A DNA stretch of 64,000 nucleotides from Myxococcales bacterium (GCA_016706545.1 JADJJK010000039.1:1-64000); one strand, 5' to 3'; numbered from the stretch's first letter, positions 1 through 14,209 are shown. The notes: generated by a model from the letters alone, not told the origin. Made by a program: numbers and translations.

Positions 1-97
1 GCCCGCGGCCGAGCCCGCAAGCCGGAGCCGTCGCAGACTCAGCGACGCCAGCGGCGCCAGCACCGACCCCCGCGGCGCCCTAGGGCACGCTGGGCGT

Positions 98-898
<801 letters not shown>

Positions 899-926
899 GG
901 ACCAGGGGCGATGGTACCATGCCGCC

Positions 927-3356
<2,430 letters not shown>

Positions 3357-4112
3357 CGCCGGGGGCTGCTCGGGGGCCGTCCCGAGGGCTCGTCGGGGCG
3401 TGCCGAGGGCTCCTCGGGGCGCGCCGAGGGCTCCGACGACCGCGCCGGGATCTCGGCGTGCTGCAGCGCTCGCGCCCTGCGGGCTCGTCGGCGCGACAGC
3501 TCCACCCCGATAGCCGGCAGGCCGTGCGCGTTGGCCGCCGCCAGGATGCTGCCCAGCCCGCAGAACGGATCCACCACGGTGCGGCAAGGCGTGGACGAAA
3601 GGACGAAGCGCACCGCCGCGTCGCAGGCCGCGCTGCCCATGGCGCGCGACCAGCTCATGGCGCCCAGCGCCGGCAGCACGTCGGGCGTCGAGGTACCTGG
3701 CGCCAGGCGCAGCGTCCGGCTGACGCAGATCAGGTGCGCGTACGCAGGCCGGCCGAAGGTGGTGGTGCCCGCGGGGACCCGGCACACGATCTTGTGCCAC
3801 AGCAGGTGACTGTCCGCAGCGTCCGCCCCGCACAGCACCAGGTGGCCCTTGTCGATCCAGCGGCCCTCGTGCTTCACATCGGTCTGGTAGAAGATCGCCA
3901 CCGCGTCGTCGGCCACGCTGCGGCAACACAGCGCGACCGTGTCGATGAACCACCGCCGCCAGGTAGCCACGCCCAGCGTCGGCAGCTCGCTGTGGTCGGG
4001 CAGGGAGGTGATGATCGCGCAGTCGGCCGCGAGCGTCGTGGTGCGCAGAAACTCCAGCCCATCGCCTTGATGCACCGTGCGGCCGGGGCCGCTGCCCGCC
4101 CGCGCGGGGGCC

Positions 4113-4166
4113 GGGTCATCAGAGGCAGCCGGGTCATCAGAGGCAGTCGGGTCATCAGAGGCAGCC
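4113..4166. repeat. Three tandem 18-bp units
   Basis: Three head-to-tail copies of GGGTCATCAGAGGCAGCC, the middle one with a single change. On the minus strand they translate in the methyltransferase frame as SDDPAA/SDDPTA units. If translation starts at 4075 instead, they lie in the leader. Confidence 0.9.
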
Positions 4167-4387
4167 GGGTCAGCCGGATCGGAGCGACGCACCCGACGGT
4201 CGTACCACGCGCGACCTGTCCGGAGGCGATGGGATAGCCCTGCGGCCGCCGCTGCGGGGTGGCGCGCCCGGCGCCGTGCGTCGACGCGGCCCAACGTGCG
4301 CGGCACGTACTCCTCCGGTCGAAGCACTAGGCGACCCGGCCGGGTGCCTTGTGACGACAGGCCTGCTACTGTGCCAAGGTCCGGCCG

Positions 4388-5284
4388 ATGGCGGTCGGGC
4401 GACCTGTCATGGGACTCGATCGCCAGCCCAACAACTTCACCTGCGGCCCCTATGCGCTCAAGCATGCGCTGACCATGCTCGGCGTGCTGGCCGAGCCGCA
4501 GAAGGTGTCGCGCTTGGCCAAGACGCACTGGTGGTCTGGCACGGACGAGGTCCGGCTGGCGCGGGCGGCGCGCGCCTACCACTGCGACATGCCGCTGCTG
4601 CGCAAGCTCAACGAGCGCGACGCCCGCAAGACCATGGTTCGCTCGCTGACCCGCGGCGAGCCGGTGCTGACCTGCGTGGACGAGTGGCAACACTGGATCG
4701 TGGTGGTGCATCACGAGAAGGGGCGCTTTGTCGCCATCGACTCGCGCGAGATGCCCGTGGTGGTGGTGATGACGTGGAGAGAGCTGGCCAAGCGCTGGGT
4801 CTACGTCGACACCGAGGGCGAGGACGAGGCGGCCGGCTCCGAGATCTACGACATGTTCCCGGTGCGCCCGCGCGCGCGCCGCAAGCTGCGGGCGAGGTTC
4901 TCGGTGGCGCGGGCGCGCATGTTGCGCCGCCCGGAGAACCGCGACGTCAGCCTTTGCTGGGATCAGTATCTGGGAGATCTTCTGGCGGTGTGCCGCCCTC
5001 GCTCGCCGCATCACGTGCAGCCGTTGACGCTGGGGGAGTTCCTGCGCCGGCACCAGAAGCTGGTGGTGGAGCGGGTCACCTACTGGCACGGCGCGGTGGA
5101 GCGGGCGGAGGTCAACCGAGTCCTTCGCAACTTGCGCTTCGTGGCCGATACGTATGGCATGGTGATCCCCGCTGCCGGGACCCGCCGGGCCTTCACTGAC
5201 ATCATCGCGCTCCTGACTCTGTGGGCGGCCGGTCGGCGCGCGGTGGACCCGATGTACATGGTCGCCAAGAGGTCGAGAAAATGA
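4388..5284 (+). CDS. C39-like cysteine peptidase domain protein
   Basis: A 298-residue protein whose first 130 residues match the papain-like C39 fold: Cys19 in NNFTCGPYALKHAL, His102 in EWQHWIVVV and Asp118 in FVAIDSRE form a plausible catalytic triad. C39 domains cleave leader peptides at double-glycine sites in exporters. Here there is no ABC transporter or membrane segment, so it is a stand-alone soluble domain. The remaining 170 residues are basic and unassigned. Either the ATG at 4388 or the one at 4409 could be the start. The stop overlaps the next ATG (ATGA at 5281), so it is almost certainly translated together with the downstream ATP-grasp ligase. The pair may make and process an amide or peptide bond. 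The substrate is not evident. Confidence 0.75.
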   Translation: MAVGRPVMGLDRQPNNFTCGPYALKHALTMLGVLAEPQKVSRLAKTHWWSGTDEVRLARAARAYHCDMPLLRKLNERDARKTMVRSLTRGEPVLTCVDEWQHWIVVVHHEKGRFVAIDSREMPVVVVMTWRELAKRWVYVDTEGEDEAAGSEIYDMFPVRPRARRKLRARFSVARARMLRRPENRDVSLCWDQYLGDLLAVCRPRSPHHVQPLTLGEFLRRHQKLVVERVTYWHGAVERAEVNRVLRNLRFVADTYGMVIPAAGTRRAFTDIIALLTLWAAGRRAVDPMYMVAKRSRK

Positions 5285-6402
5285 AGGCGAGGCAGCGCAA
5301 ACCGCGGGCCTTGGTGCTCTGGAACCAGGTCGGAGAGGACGAGTACGAGGCGCTGGCTGAGCAGGGACCGGTGGCGCTGTCCTGGAACCCCGAGCAGACC
5401 GCGGCTGAGGTCGGCACGGTGCAGGACGAGATCGACGCCATCGTCGAGGCCTGCCGCAAGAGCGGGTACGTCACCAGCGAGACCAACATCGCCGACGACT
5501 TCGATCGCCTGAGCGAGGCGGTCCGCAAGTTTCGGCCAGACGTGATCGTCAACCTGGTGGAGTTCTTCAACGACGAGGCGGCGCAGGAGGCCTACGTCGC
5601 TGGCCTGTTCGATCTGTGGCGCATCCCGTACACCGGCTCGCCGCCGCTGACGCTGCTCACCTGCCAGCGGAAGTTTCGCACCAAGGTGCTGCTGGAGGCG
5701 CAGGGCGTGCCGACCCCGGCGTACACGATCTTCTACGAGCCGGTGCAGAAGCCGGTGAGCCTGCCGTATCCCCTGATCGTCAAGCCGGCGCGTGAAGACG
5801 CCTCCGGCGGCATCGACGTGGACTCGGTGGTGCATGACCACGCCGCGCTGGAGGCGCGGGTGCGGCTCGTGCTCGAGGATCATCAGCAGCCTGCGCTGGT
5901 CGAGCGGTTCATCGACGGACGCGAGATTCACGTCGCCATCCTGGGCAACTCGCCGCCGGAGGTCCTGCCCATGCTCGAGTTCGAGTTCGAGGCGCAAGAC
6001 GAGGACTTCCCGCGGCCGCAGATCTTGACCTACGAGGCCAAGTGGGACCCCACGAGCCCTGATTTCTACGCCAGCGACGTGCAGGTGCCGCCGCGCAAGC
6101 TACCGCGTCGCCTGGGCAACCGCCTGCAGAAGGCGGCGCTGGCGGCGTACCGCCTCACCGGCTGCCGCGACTATGCCCGGGTGGACTTCCGCATCGACTC
6201 CGACGGCGAGCCGTACATTCTGGAGGTCAACCCCAACCCCGATCTGGCGCAGGGTGTGGGCTTCTCGCTGTGCGCCGAGAAGTCCGGACGCACCTTTGAT
6301 TCGCTGGTCGGTGAGCTCCTGGCCATGGCCCTCGCTCGTGGCGAAGATCTCACGCCATGGCGAGGGCCGCGCGCGACGCGGAGCAAGAAGAAAGCGCCGT
6401 AG
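5281..6402 (+). CDS. ATP-grasp ligase (D-Ala-D-Ala ligase-like)
   Basis: A 373-residue ATP-grasp enzyme, the fold that joins a carboxylate to an amine or thiol through an acylphosphate. The N-terminal Rossmann-like part runs to about residue 110 (RKFRPDVIVNLVE). The ATP-grasp core follows, with the nucleotide-binding LIVKPAREDASGGI, ALVERFIDGREIHV, and the metal-binding C-terminal ILEVNPNPDL. Length and layout resemble D-alanine-D-alanine ligase, but neither ddl nor mur genes are nearby and the gene is coupled by a 4-bp overlap to a C39-like peptidase. A dedicated peptide or amide ligase is therefore more likely than a cell-wall housekeeping enzyme. The start at 5281 is set by the overlap; an upstream in-frame ATG at 5221 lies inside the peptidase gene. 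Confidence 0.85.
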   Translation: MKARQRKPRALVLWNQVGEDEYEALAEQGPVALSWNPEQTAAEVGTVQDEIDAIVEACRKSGYVTSETNIADDFDRLSEAVRKFRPDVIVNLVEFFNDEAAQEAYVAGLFDLWRIPYTGSPPLTLLTCQRKFRTKVLLEAQGVPTPAYTIFYEPVQKPVSLPYPLIVKPAREDASGGIDVDSVVHDHAALEARVRLVLEDHQQPALVERFIDGREIHVAILGNSPPEVLPMLEFEFEAQDEDFPRPQILTYEAKWDPTSPDFYASDVQVPPRKLPRRLGNRLQKAALAAYRLTGCRDYARVDFRIDSDGEPYILEVNPNPDLAQGVGFSLCAEKSGRTFDSLVGELLAMALARGEDLTPWRGPRATRSKKKAP

Positions 6403-6445
6403 GAGGCGCGGGCTGGCGCGCCCTCGCGCGGCTCGCGCCGCAGGG

Positions 6446-6475
6446 GGGCTCGCGAGGGCTCGCGAGGGTTCGCGA
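6446..6475. repeat. Three 10-bp repeats with palindromic TCGCGA
   Basis: Three tandem copies of GGGCTCGCGA (the third GGGTTCGCGA) fill the short gap between the convergent ATP-grasp and LysM/FecR genes. Each holds the self-complementary TCGCGA. No T-run flanks them, so there is no clear terminator. Confidence 0.8.
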
Positions 6476-6477
6476 GG

Positions 6478-8412
6478 CTACCGGCTGATGGCCAGGCCCA
6501 GCAGGCCCTCCAGGCCGATGGCCGTGCGCTCGCCCGAGCCGGCGCCGAGGTGGACGCGGCCGTCGAGCCGCAGCTCGATGCCGGGCGCGTGTTGATAGCG
6601 CAGCGACATGCCGGCGAGGCCGAGCAACGCGGTCTCTGGACTCGTGGCGCCGTCGCGGGCGGTGAGCGCGAGCGCGCCGAGCCCGAGCACGCCGTGGCTG
6701 GACACCGCGCCCTCCTGGTTCATTCGCACCGAGACGGTGGCGCGGGCGGCGAGCAAGCTGGCGTAGTCCGGCCGGTCGCGCACCGTGTTGCGCAAGGTCG
6801 CCACCTCGCCGGCCAGCTCCACGCTGGGGGAGAGCAGGTAGCCGGCGCGCAAACCAAAGAGCAGACCGCCACCGAGCTGATACGTCGCGTCCTCGCTGGC
6901 GGTGGCAGCGCCAGGCAGCGCTCCAGGGCCGAAGCCTGGCGCGTGCGCGCGCGGGAACTGCAGGGCGCCCAGGAAGGCCCCGACGCGCCAGCGCGGGGGC
7001 TGCGGAGCTGGCGCGGCCACCGGGGCCGGGGCAGGAGCCGGGGCCGGCGCGAGCGGCGCCGCGGGGGGCGCGGGGCGGGGCGCGGGCGGCGCCAGCACCT
7101 CGAGCATCACCGGCTCGAGCGCGCGCCCCTGGTCCTCGCACTCGAGCCGAGCGGGCCCGGGCAACGTGGCGACCAGCTCGGCGACCTTGGGGCCGCCGTC
7201 GAAGCCGCAGCGTAGCTGCGGACCGCGCAGCACCGTACCGACGGCGAGCACGGCGCGGCCCGGCGCGCCCGGTTCGCCCGCCGCGCTCGGTGCGCCCGCC
7301 GCGCCCGCCGCGCCCGGCGCGGCGCCAGCGGGCGGCGCCAGGGTCACCACGCTGACCAGGAGCGTCTGCTCCACCGACCACGGGCTCTCGAAGCGCTCGG
7401 CATCGAAGGCCGCGACCTTCACCGAGTAGATGCCCGGCGTGGCGTCGGCCAGCTCGAAGCGCGTGGTCTGCGCTGGCACGGCCACGGACTCCACCTCACC
7501 CGCGCCTTGCCGGGAGATCACCACGCGATAGCCCGCGGCGCCGACGACCGAGGCCCACTGGCCGCGCAGCGTGACCTTGGCGTCCTCGCCCAGCACCACC
7601 AGGCTGGGCGGCGCGCCTTGCCAGGCCGGCGCTGGCGGCAGCGGACGTGGCGGCTCCGGCGGCTTGCCGCGCTTGACCCGGCTGCCCATCCCTGCGTTCA
7701 CCGCCACCGGCTTGCTGGTGGGGCGACGTCGGGCGTCCACCGAGCGCACAGCCACCGCGGCGCCGCCGCGATTGGCGATCACGCTGGTGCCACCTTCGTC
7801 CACCGAGATCACCGCCTCCGAGCGCCCGAGCTCCGAGGCCGCGCCGCCGCTGTACACCCGCACGGGCGCGCCGGCTTGCGCCAGCCGGTGCTCGAGCGTG
7901 CCTCGCTCCAGCACCGCCTCGCGCGGCGCCTCCTTGGCGCGCGACGCCTTGGCGCTGGCCCCGAAGATCACCACCACGGTGTCGTCGCGCAGGTACAGGC
8001 GGGACGCATCCTGGAACGTGACCTCCGCGCTGGACTGCGCGCGCGAGCCGACGCGCCAGGTGGAAAACAGCGCCATCCCCACCTGCGCCTTGTCCCAGAG
8101 GCTGGCGGCGGGCGGCCTCACCTCCACGCGACCCCGCGCCGAGGTCAGGCGTGCGTCGGCAGCGCTGGTGGTGCTTGGCAGCTTGAGCACGGAGCCCGGC
8201 ACCAGCGTGTGCGGCTGCTTGCCGAGCTGCGGGTTGAGGCGGTGGATGACGGCGTAGGCTCGCCGATCCGAGAGCTCACGGCGGGCGATGCTGATGCAAG
8301 TGTCGCCGGGGCGCACGACGTAGTCCCGCAGCTCTTCGGCGGCGGCGGGCCTTGTGCTGGCGACGAGCGCCGCCGTGGTGAGTGAGAGGCAAGCCAGGGT
8401 TCGATAGGTCAT
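6478..8412 (-). CDS. Secreted LysM-FecR domain protein with C-terminal beta-barrel-like region
   Basis: A 644-residue envelope protein. Residues 1 to about 25 are a signal peptide ending AAAEE. Residues 30-78 are a LysM domain (YVVRPGDTCISIARREL...), which normally binds peptidoglycan. Residues 90-200 look like a FecR domain (RGRVEVRPP, YLRDDTVVVIFG). A fibronectin-like stretch follows around 290-350, then a Pro/Ala-rich linker around 440-500. The last 140 residues are rich in alternating strands (FGLRAGYLLSPSVELAGEV), as in small outer-membrane barrels. It is the third gene of an operon: its ATG overlaps the kinase stop (ATGA at 8412). It may be an envelope target or sensor partner of the upstream cyclase and kinase. 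That role is inferred from position only. Confidence 0.85.
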   Translation of the reverse strand: MTYRTLACLSLTTAALVASTRPAAAEELRDYVVRPGDTCISIARRELSDRRAYAVIHRLNPQLGKQPHTLVPGSVLKLPSTTSAADARLTSARGRVEVRPPAASLWDKAQVGMALFSTWRVGSRAQSSAEVTFQDASRLYLRDDTVVVIFGASAKASRAKEAPREAVLERGTLEHRLAQAGAPVRVYSGGAASELGRSEAVISVDEGGTSVIANRGGAAVAVRSVDARRRPTSKPVAVNAGMGSRVKRGKPPEPPRPLPPAPAWQGAPPSLVVLGEDAKVTLRGQWASVVGAAGYRVVISRQGAGEVESVAVPAQTTRFELADATPGIYSVKVAAFDAERFESPWSVEQTLLVSVVTLAPPAGAAPGAAGAAGAPSAAGEPGAPGRAVLAVGTVLRGPQLRCGFDGGPKVAELVATLPGPARLECEDQGRALEPVMLEVLAPPAPRPAPPAAPLAPAPAPAPAPVAAPAPQPPRWRVGAFLGALQFPRAHAPGFGPGALPGAATASEDATYQLGGGLLFGLRAGYLLSPSVELAGEVATLRNTVRDRPDYASLLAARATVSVRMNQEGAVSSHGVLGLGALALTARDGATSPETALLGLAGMSLRYQHAPGIELRLDGRVHLGAGSGERTAIGLEGLLGLAISR

Positions 8413-9830
8413 GTTCTTCTCCGCTTACGTAGGATGAGTCGCGCGATCTTTCGGACCACGTCTTCGGGGCGATACGGCACCGCGACCACGTCGCGGACGC
8501 CGGCCCCAAGCAAGCTGGTGACGGTGGAAAAGTCGGTTGCGTCCTCGGTGACCACCACCACCCAGGCGCCAGTGGCCAGGAGCTGGGCGAGCTGCGGTGG
8601 CACCGCGAGCGCTCGCTCCGCTGCTCGCTCGCCTTCTGGTCCAGCTTCTCGCGCTGCTGCTCGCTCGGGCGCTCGCGCTGCCGGCCCACCAGGCCCACCA
8701 CGCCCACCTGGCATCGCCCACAGCACCAGCTCCGCGTCGCCCGCCTCGCTGCGACGCTCGGCGAGGTAGCCCGCCGCGCCCAGCGCGAGCACCACCGGGT
8801 CGTCGATCGCGCCGACGATCGCCACCGTGCCGAGCGCGCCGGTCCCGGCGCCGGCGAGCGGCAACCGCTGCGCGAAAACCACAGGCTGCGGCTCGCCGAG
8901 CTGCGGGCTGCTCCAGGTTGGCGAGGTCCCGCTGACCGCGCCCCGCGCCAGGTCGGACACGCTAGCTGCCGCCGCGAGCGCAGTCAGGTCGGCGGCGACC
9001 TCCGCCATGGTCGGTCGGCCTGCCGCGGTCTTGGTCATCATGGAGTGGACCAGCTCATCGAGCGCCGGCGTCACCTCGGGGACCACGTGCCGCAAGCGCG
9101 GCGGCTGCGCGAACGCATGCGCGGTCAGGATCTCGGCCGCGGAGCCGTCAAAGGGCAGGCGCCCGCTGAGGCTCTCGAACAGCACGCAGCCCAGGCTGTA
9201 CACATCGGACGCTTGCCCGATCTCCGTCGCCTGGCACTGCTCGGGTGACATGTACGCTGGGGTGCCGCAGATCATCCCGTCACCGGTCAGCCGCCCCAGC
9301 GCGGTGCCCTCGGCGTCGCGCTGGAAGGCCAGGCCAAAGTCCAGCACCACCGCGCGCTCGATCCCGTCGCGCAGATCCAGGTACACGTTGCTGGGCTTGA
9401 GATCGCGATGCACGAGCCCGAGCCGGTGGCAGTGCGCCATCGCGGTCGCGGTGGCGCCGAGGATCTCGAGCGCGCGCCGGGTCGACACGCCGCGCCGCAG
9501 CCGCTCGTCGAACGGCTCGCCGGTGAGCCGCTCGCTGACCAGGTAGGGCACCCCGTCGGCCTCGCCGTAGTCGAGGATGCGCAGCACTCCCGGATGATTG
9601 ACGCTGGCGGCGACCTTGGCCTCTCGGGCAAACCAGTCCCGCGCGCGCGCCGCGCCGCGCATCATGAGCTTCACCGCGCACGCTCGGTCCATGCGCAGGT
9701 CCATCGCGCTGTACACCGTGCCCATCGCGCCGGCGCCAAGCTCAGCGCCCAGCTCATAGCGGCCGGCCAGCACGCGGCCGGTCCACCGCGGCTCGCTCCA
9801 CGCGGCTCCCAGCGGCGAGTCATCCACCAT
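8409..9830 (-). CDS. Ser/Thr protein kinase with C-terminal receiver-like domain
   Basis: A 473-residue cytosolic kinase. The N-terminal kinase domain (about 20-285) has every canonical motif: LGAGAMGTVYSA, the lysine in CAVKLM, HRDLKPSNVYL, DFGLA and MSPEQ. After a variable linker, residues 340-473 look like a receiver-type alpha/beta domain split by a Gly/Ala/Arg-rich insertion (TVAIVGAIDDP, WVVVVTEDATDF, DVVAVPYRPEDV). I cannot place a confident phosphoacceptor there. Its ATG overlaps the cyclase stop (TGATG at 9830) and its own stop overlaps the next ATG, so three proteins are made from one transcript in near-fixed ratio. This suggests cAMP (or cGMP) signalling and phosphorylation act in one envelope-directed pathway. 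Confidence 0.92.
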   Translation of the reverse strand: MVDDSPLGAAWSEPRWTGRVLAGRYELGAELGAGAMGTVYSAMDLRMDRACAVKLMMRGAARARDWFAREAKVAASVNHPGVLRILDYGEADGVPYLVSERLTGEPFDERLRRGVSTRRALEILGATATAMAHCHRLGLVHRDLKPSNVYLDLRDGIERAVVLDFGLAFQRDAEGTALGRLTGDGMICGTPAYMSPEQCQATEIGQASDVYSLGCVLFESLSGRLPFDGSAAEILTAHAFAQPPRLRHVVPEVTPALDELVHSMMTKTAAGRPTMAEVAADLTALAAAASVSDLARGAVSGTSPTWSSPQLGEPQPVVFAQRLPLAGAGTGALGTVAIVGAIDDPVVLALGAAGYLAERRSEAGDAELVLWAMPGGRGGPGGPAARAPERAAAREAGPEGERAAERALAVPPQLAQLLATGAWVVVVTEDATDFSTVTSLLGAGVRDVVAVPYRPEDVVRKIARLILRKRRRT

Positions 9831-11572
9831 CACGCCAGGACCTCCACCACCTCCACCGCAGCCGGCATGCCGGCGATGGTGTGGAGGCCAAGCGAGTGGG
9901 TCTCGAACTCGGGGCCCGCCGCCTCCTGCGTGGCGCGGGTGATGAGGATCTGCTGCGGCCGAGCCAGGTGCTCCAGCCGCGCGGCCAGGTTCACGGTCTC
10001 GCCGATGCACGTGTACTCCATCCGCGTCTTGGAGCCAAAGTTGCCCACCAGCACGGTGCCGGTGTTGATGCCGATGGCCAGCTCGATGTGGATGCCGAAG
10101 CGCTCCCCCCAGCCGCGGTTGCCCACCTCGAGCCAGGCCATCATGTCCTCCGCGCACGACATCGCGCGGCGCGCGTGATCTGCCTGGTCGCCGGGAGCGT
10201 TCCAGAACGCCATCACGCAGTCGCCGATGAACTTGTCGATGGTGCCGCCGTAGCGAAAGACGATCTCGGTGAGGATGGTGAACAGCTCGTTTAGGATCTT
10301 GCCCACCACCTCCGGCTTCTGCGTCTTCACCAGCTCGGTGAAGCCCGCGATGTCCGCGAACATCACGGTGACCACGCGGCTCTGCCCGCCCAGGTCGAGC
10401 TCCTGCTCGCGCCGCGCCACGCGGTCCACGAGCTGCTGCGGCAAGTAGCGGCCCAGGTCGGCGCGGATGGCGGCCTCCTCTTGCAGCCTGGCCTCGCTCG
10501 CCGCCAGCGATCTGGCCGAGGCAGACATCGCGTCGGCCAGCACCTCGAGCTCGTCGTTGGACGACAGCTCCATCGGGCGGTCGAACTGGCGCTTGCCGAG
10601 GGTCTCGGCGTAGCTGACCAGCTTGTGGACTGGCGCGGCCAACGTCCGCGCGAACCACAGGCCGATGGCGATGGACAGCGCCGCGGCCAGCGCGATCGCT
10701 CCCAGGATCGCCAGCCGCACCCGCGATAGCTGTTGTTCCACCACCGCCGCGGGGAGCTGCGCCACGAACAAGAGGGGCAGGTCGGCCATGCCGCTGACCG
10801 CGGCCATGTACTCCTGGCCACGCGCGCGATACCGCTTGACCACCAGCATCCGGTTGCCGGTGAGCACGGGGAAGTTCGCGGCCAGGCCCAGCGCCTGCAT
10901 CTGCTCGTCGCCAGGGCGCACCGCGCCCGCCTCCGCCACCGGCTCGAGCGCGCGGTCGAGCACCACCACCGCGATCTGGTGCTCCAGCGTCAGGATGAGG
11001 TCGTTGGCGCGGCGATCCAGCTCGTCGAGCGGAAGCGGCGCGCACACGTACCAGGTGAAGGCCGTGCCGCGCACTGGCAAGATCAGCGGCAGCCAGGTCC
11101 CGCCGTCCTGACGAAGGAGCGGTGTCACCGCGTATCCCTGATCGCGCACCGCGGCGCGCAGCTCGGCGGTGAGCCTGGGTGGCACCGGCGTCTCCCGCTC
11201 CTCCGCGCCCTTCATCAGCGAGTCGATCGGCTCGCCGTTCTCGTCGTAGATCTGGGCGCGTGAGAAGGCCAGCGCGGACGACATCGCGATGCGGGTACGA
11301 GCGATCCGCTCGGCGGCGGGGCGGTCGCCATCGGCGAGAAACGAGGCGATGACCTCGAGCTGCTGGCGCGCGCCACGGATCTCGGCCTCCGCGGTGTGCG
11401 CCAGGTCCGAGGCCACGGTGTAGAGGCGCTGCGAGTACGACTCCTCCAGCGAGCGGCGATAGATCGCGAGCAGCGTCCAGGCCAGGGCGATCGCCGGGAC
11501 GATGGTCAACCCCAAGGTCAGCACCGTGAGCTTGCGCCGGAACTTTCCACGACGCCTGGGGGAGGAGGTCAT
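9830..11572 (-). CDS. Membrane-bound class III adenylate/guanylate cyclase
   Basis: A 580-residue receptor cyclase. A first membrane helix near 15-40 (LTLGLTIVPAIALAWTLL) and a second near 285-305 (LAILGAIALAAALSIAIGLW) bracket an extracytoplasmic sensor of cache size. A HAMP linker and the catalytic domain follow (about 395-580). The two metal-binding aspartates are in VMFADIAGFT and FIGDCVMAF, and the transition-state Asn/Arg are in ETVNLAARLE. It makes cAMP, or possibly cGMP, from the triphosphate when the sensor is engaged. It is the first gene of the cyclase-kinase-LysM/FecR operon. The 177-bp gap to the divergent hydrolase must hold its promoter; I see no clear consensus there. Confidence 0.93.
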   Translation of the reverse strand: MTSSPRRRGKFRRKLTVLTLGLTIVPAIALAWTLLAIYRRSLEESYSQRLYTVASDLAHTAEAEIRGARQQLEVIASFLADGDRPAAERIARTRIAMSSALAFSRAQIYDENGEPIDSLMKGAEERETPVPPRLTAELRAAVRDQGYAVTPLLRQDGGTWLPLILPVRGTAFTWYVCAPLPLDELDRRANDLILTLEHQIAVVVLDRALEPVAEAGAVRPGDEQMQALGLAANFPVLTGNRMLVVKRYRARGQEYMAAVSGMADLPLLFVAQLPAAVVEQQLSRVRLAILGAIALAAALSIAIGLWFARTLAAPVHKLVSYAETLGKRQFDRPMELSSNDELEVLADAMSASARSLAASEARLQEEAAIRADLGRYLPQQLVDRVARREQELDLGGQSRVVTVMFADIAGFTELVKTQKPEVVGKILNELFTILTEIVFRYGGTIDKFIGDCVMAFWNAPGDQADHARRAMSCAEDMMAWLEVGNRGWGERFGIHIELAIGINTGTVLVGNFGSKTRMEYTCIGETVNLAARLEHLARPQQILITRATQEAAGPEFETHSLGLHTIAGMPAAVEVVEVLA

Positions 11573-11749
11573 GTCGTCACTACACCAGGTGTGACGTGGG
11601 CATGGCGGGTACCCGGTGGGTAGAGGTCGGGTACGGGTCGGCGCGCTACCTCGCGGCTATCCCAAGCGCTGCTGGCGCCGCGATCGCGGAAAGAACCGTG
11701 AAAAAGCACCGCGCTTGCGCAGCCCCCGGCGCCAACGTGGCCATGGTAC

Positions 11750-12847
11750 GTGACCTGCATGGAGCCCTCCCGTCGCCGATCTCGTTTGCCGTCGTCTGGA
11801 TCCCCTGTCCTGGGCCGTCGTCGCGCGGGCGGGGCGCGTGGGCTGGCGCTGGTGGCTGCGCTGTGGCTGCTGTCGTCCTGCGGCGGGCGCGCTCTGCCAG
11901 CCACCGGCCACGCCGAGCCGCCGCCGGGTGGCGTCGCCGCCTTCTTGTCCGAAGAGGCCTGCCCGGAGCTGGCGCCGTACCAGGCCCTGGATGCGTTCGG
12001 CAAATGGACCTTCCCCGAGCAGACCTACGAGGCGGTGCGCACCAACTCCGCGCTCGAGTGTCGCCGCATCGAGTACGCCAGCGACGGCGCCCGGGTGTCG
12101 GGGCTGCTCTTGCGGCCGCGGCACCCCGGCACGCGGACCTGGCCGGTGATCTTGTACGCGCGCGGCGGCTCCGGAGACTTCGGCGCGATCGACGCCCTCA
12201 CGCGCGTCGATCTATCGGTGCTGGCGCAGGCTGGCTACGTGGTGCTGGCCACGAACTATCGCTTCACCGGCGCGCTGGCGCGTCAGGACGAGTGGGGCGG
12301 CAAGGATCTCGATGACCTGATGAACCTGGTGCCGGTGGCCCGTAGCTTGCCGTACGTCGACGCGGCGCAGCTCTTCCTGCTGGGCCAGTCGCGCGGCGGC
12401 ATGATGGTGTACCTCGCCCTCAAGCGAGGGATCGCGGTGAAGGCCGCGGCGGTCGTCGCCGGGGTGGCGGATCTGATGAGCATGGCAAGCGAGCGCCCTG
12501 AGTTCGTGACCGGGACCGAGGACTTCGACGGCTGGGCCAAGGTCTGGCCCGACTTCGCGCAGCGCAAGGACGAGCTCTTGCGCGAGCGCTCCGCCATCTT
12601 CTGGCCCGAGCAGCTCTCCACGCCCTTGCTGATCCTGCACAGCCGGGATGACTCCAGGGTGCCCGTACGGCAGTCGCTCCTGCTCGCCGAGCGGCTCCTG
12701 CTAAACGGCAAGGAGTTCGAGCTGGTGATCTACGGCCACGATGGCCACTCGCTGCCGCTGTCGCGCGCGAGTCGCAACGATCACATCGTGCGCTGGTTTC
12801 GCGCACACGACGGGCGACCACAGCCCCCGGCCTCGCCGCCGCGCTGA
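11750..12847 (+). CDS. Lipoprotein alpha/beta hydrolase of the prolyl oligopeptidase (S9) type
   Basis: A 365-residue secreted hydrolase. The N-terminus is basic, then hydrophobic, and ends in LLSSCGG, a lipobox-like site that predicts membrane anchoring. The catalytic domain has the nucleophile elbow GQSRGGMM (GxSxG), an Asp in ILHSRDDSRVPV and a His in YGHDGHSLPL, in the usual Ser-Asp-His order. ILYARGGSGDFG supplies the oxyanion region. There is no beta-propeller gate, so peptides or esters of varied size could enter. A second ATG nine bases downstream (11759) is an alternative start. It converges on dnaB with a gap of only 3 bp. Confidence 0.85.
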   Translation: MTCMEPSRRRSRLPSSGSPVLGRRRAGGARGLALVAALWLLSSCGGRALPATGHAEPPPGGVAAFLSEEACPELAPYQALDAFGKWTFPEQTYEAVRTNSALECRRIEYASDGARVSGLLLRPRHPGTRTWPVILYARGGSGDFGAIDALTRVDLSVLAQAGYVVLATNYRFTGALARQDEWGGKDLDDLMNLVPVARSLPYVDAAQLFLLGQSRGGMMVYLALKRGIAVKAAAVVAGVADLMSMASERPEFVTGTEDFDGWAKVWPDFAQRKDELLRERSAIFWPEQLSTPLLILHSRDDSRVPVRQSLLLAERLLLNGKEFELVIYGHDGHSLPLSRASRNDHIVRWFRAHDGRPQPPASPPR

Positions 12848-12850
12848 GCG

Positions 12851-14209
<1,359 letters not shown>

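Noticed and set aside
4113..4166. CRISPR array
   Set aside because: Units are contiguous, without spacers; simple tandem repeat. The same applies to the other arrays in the window.
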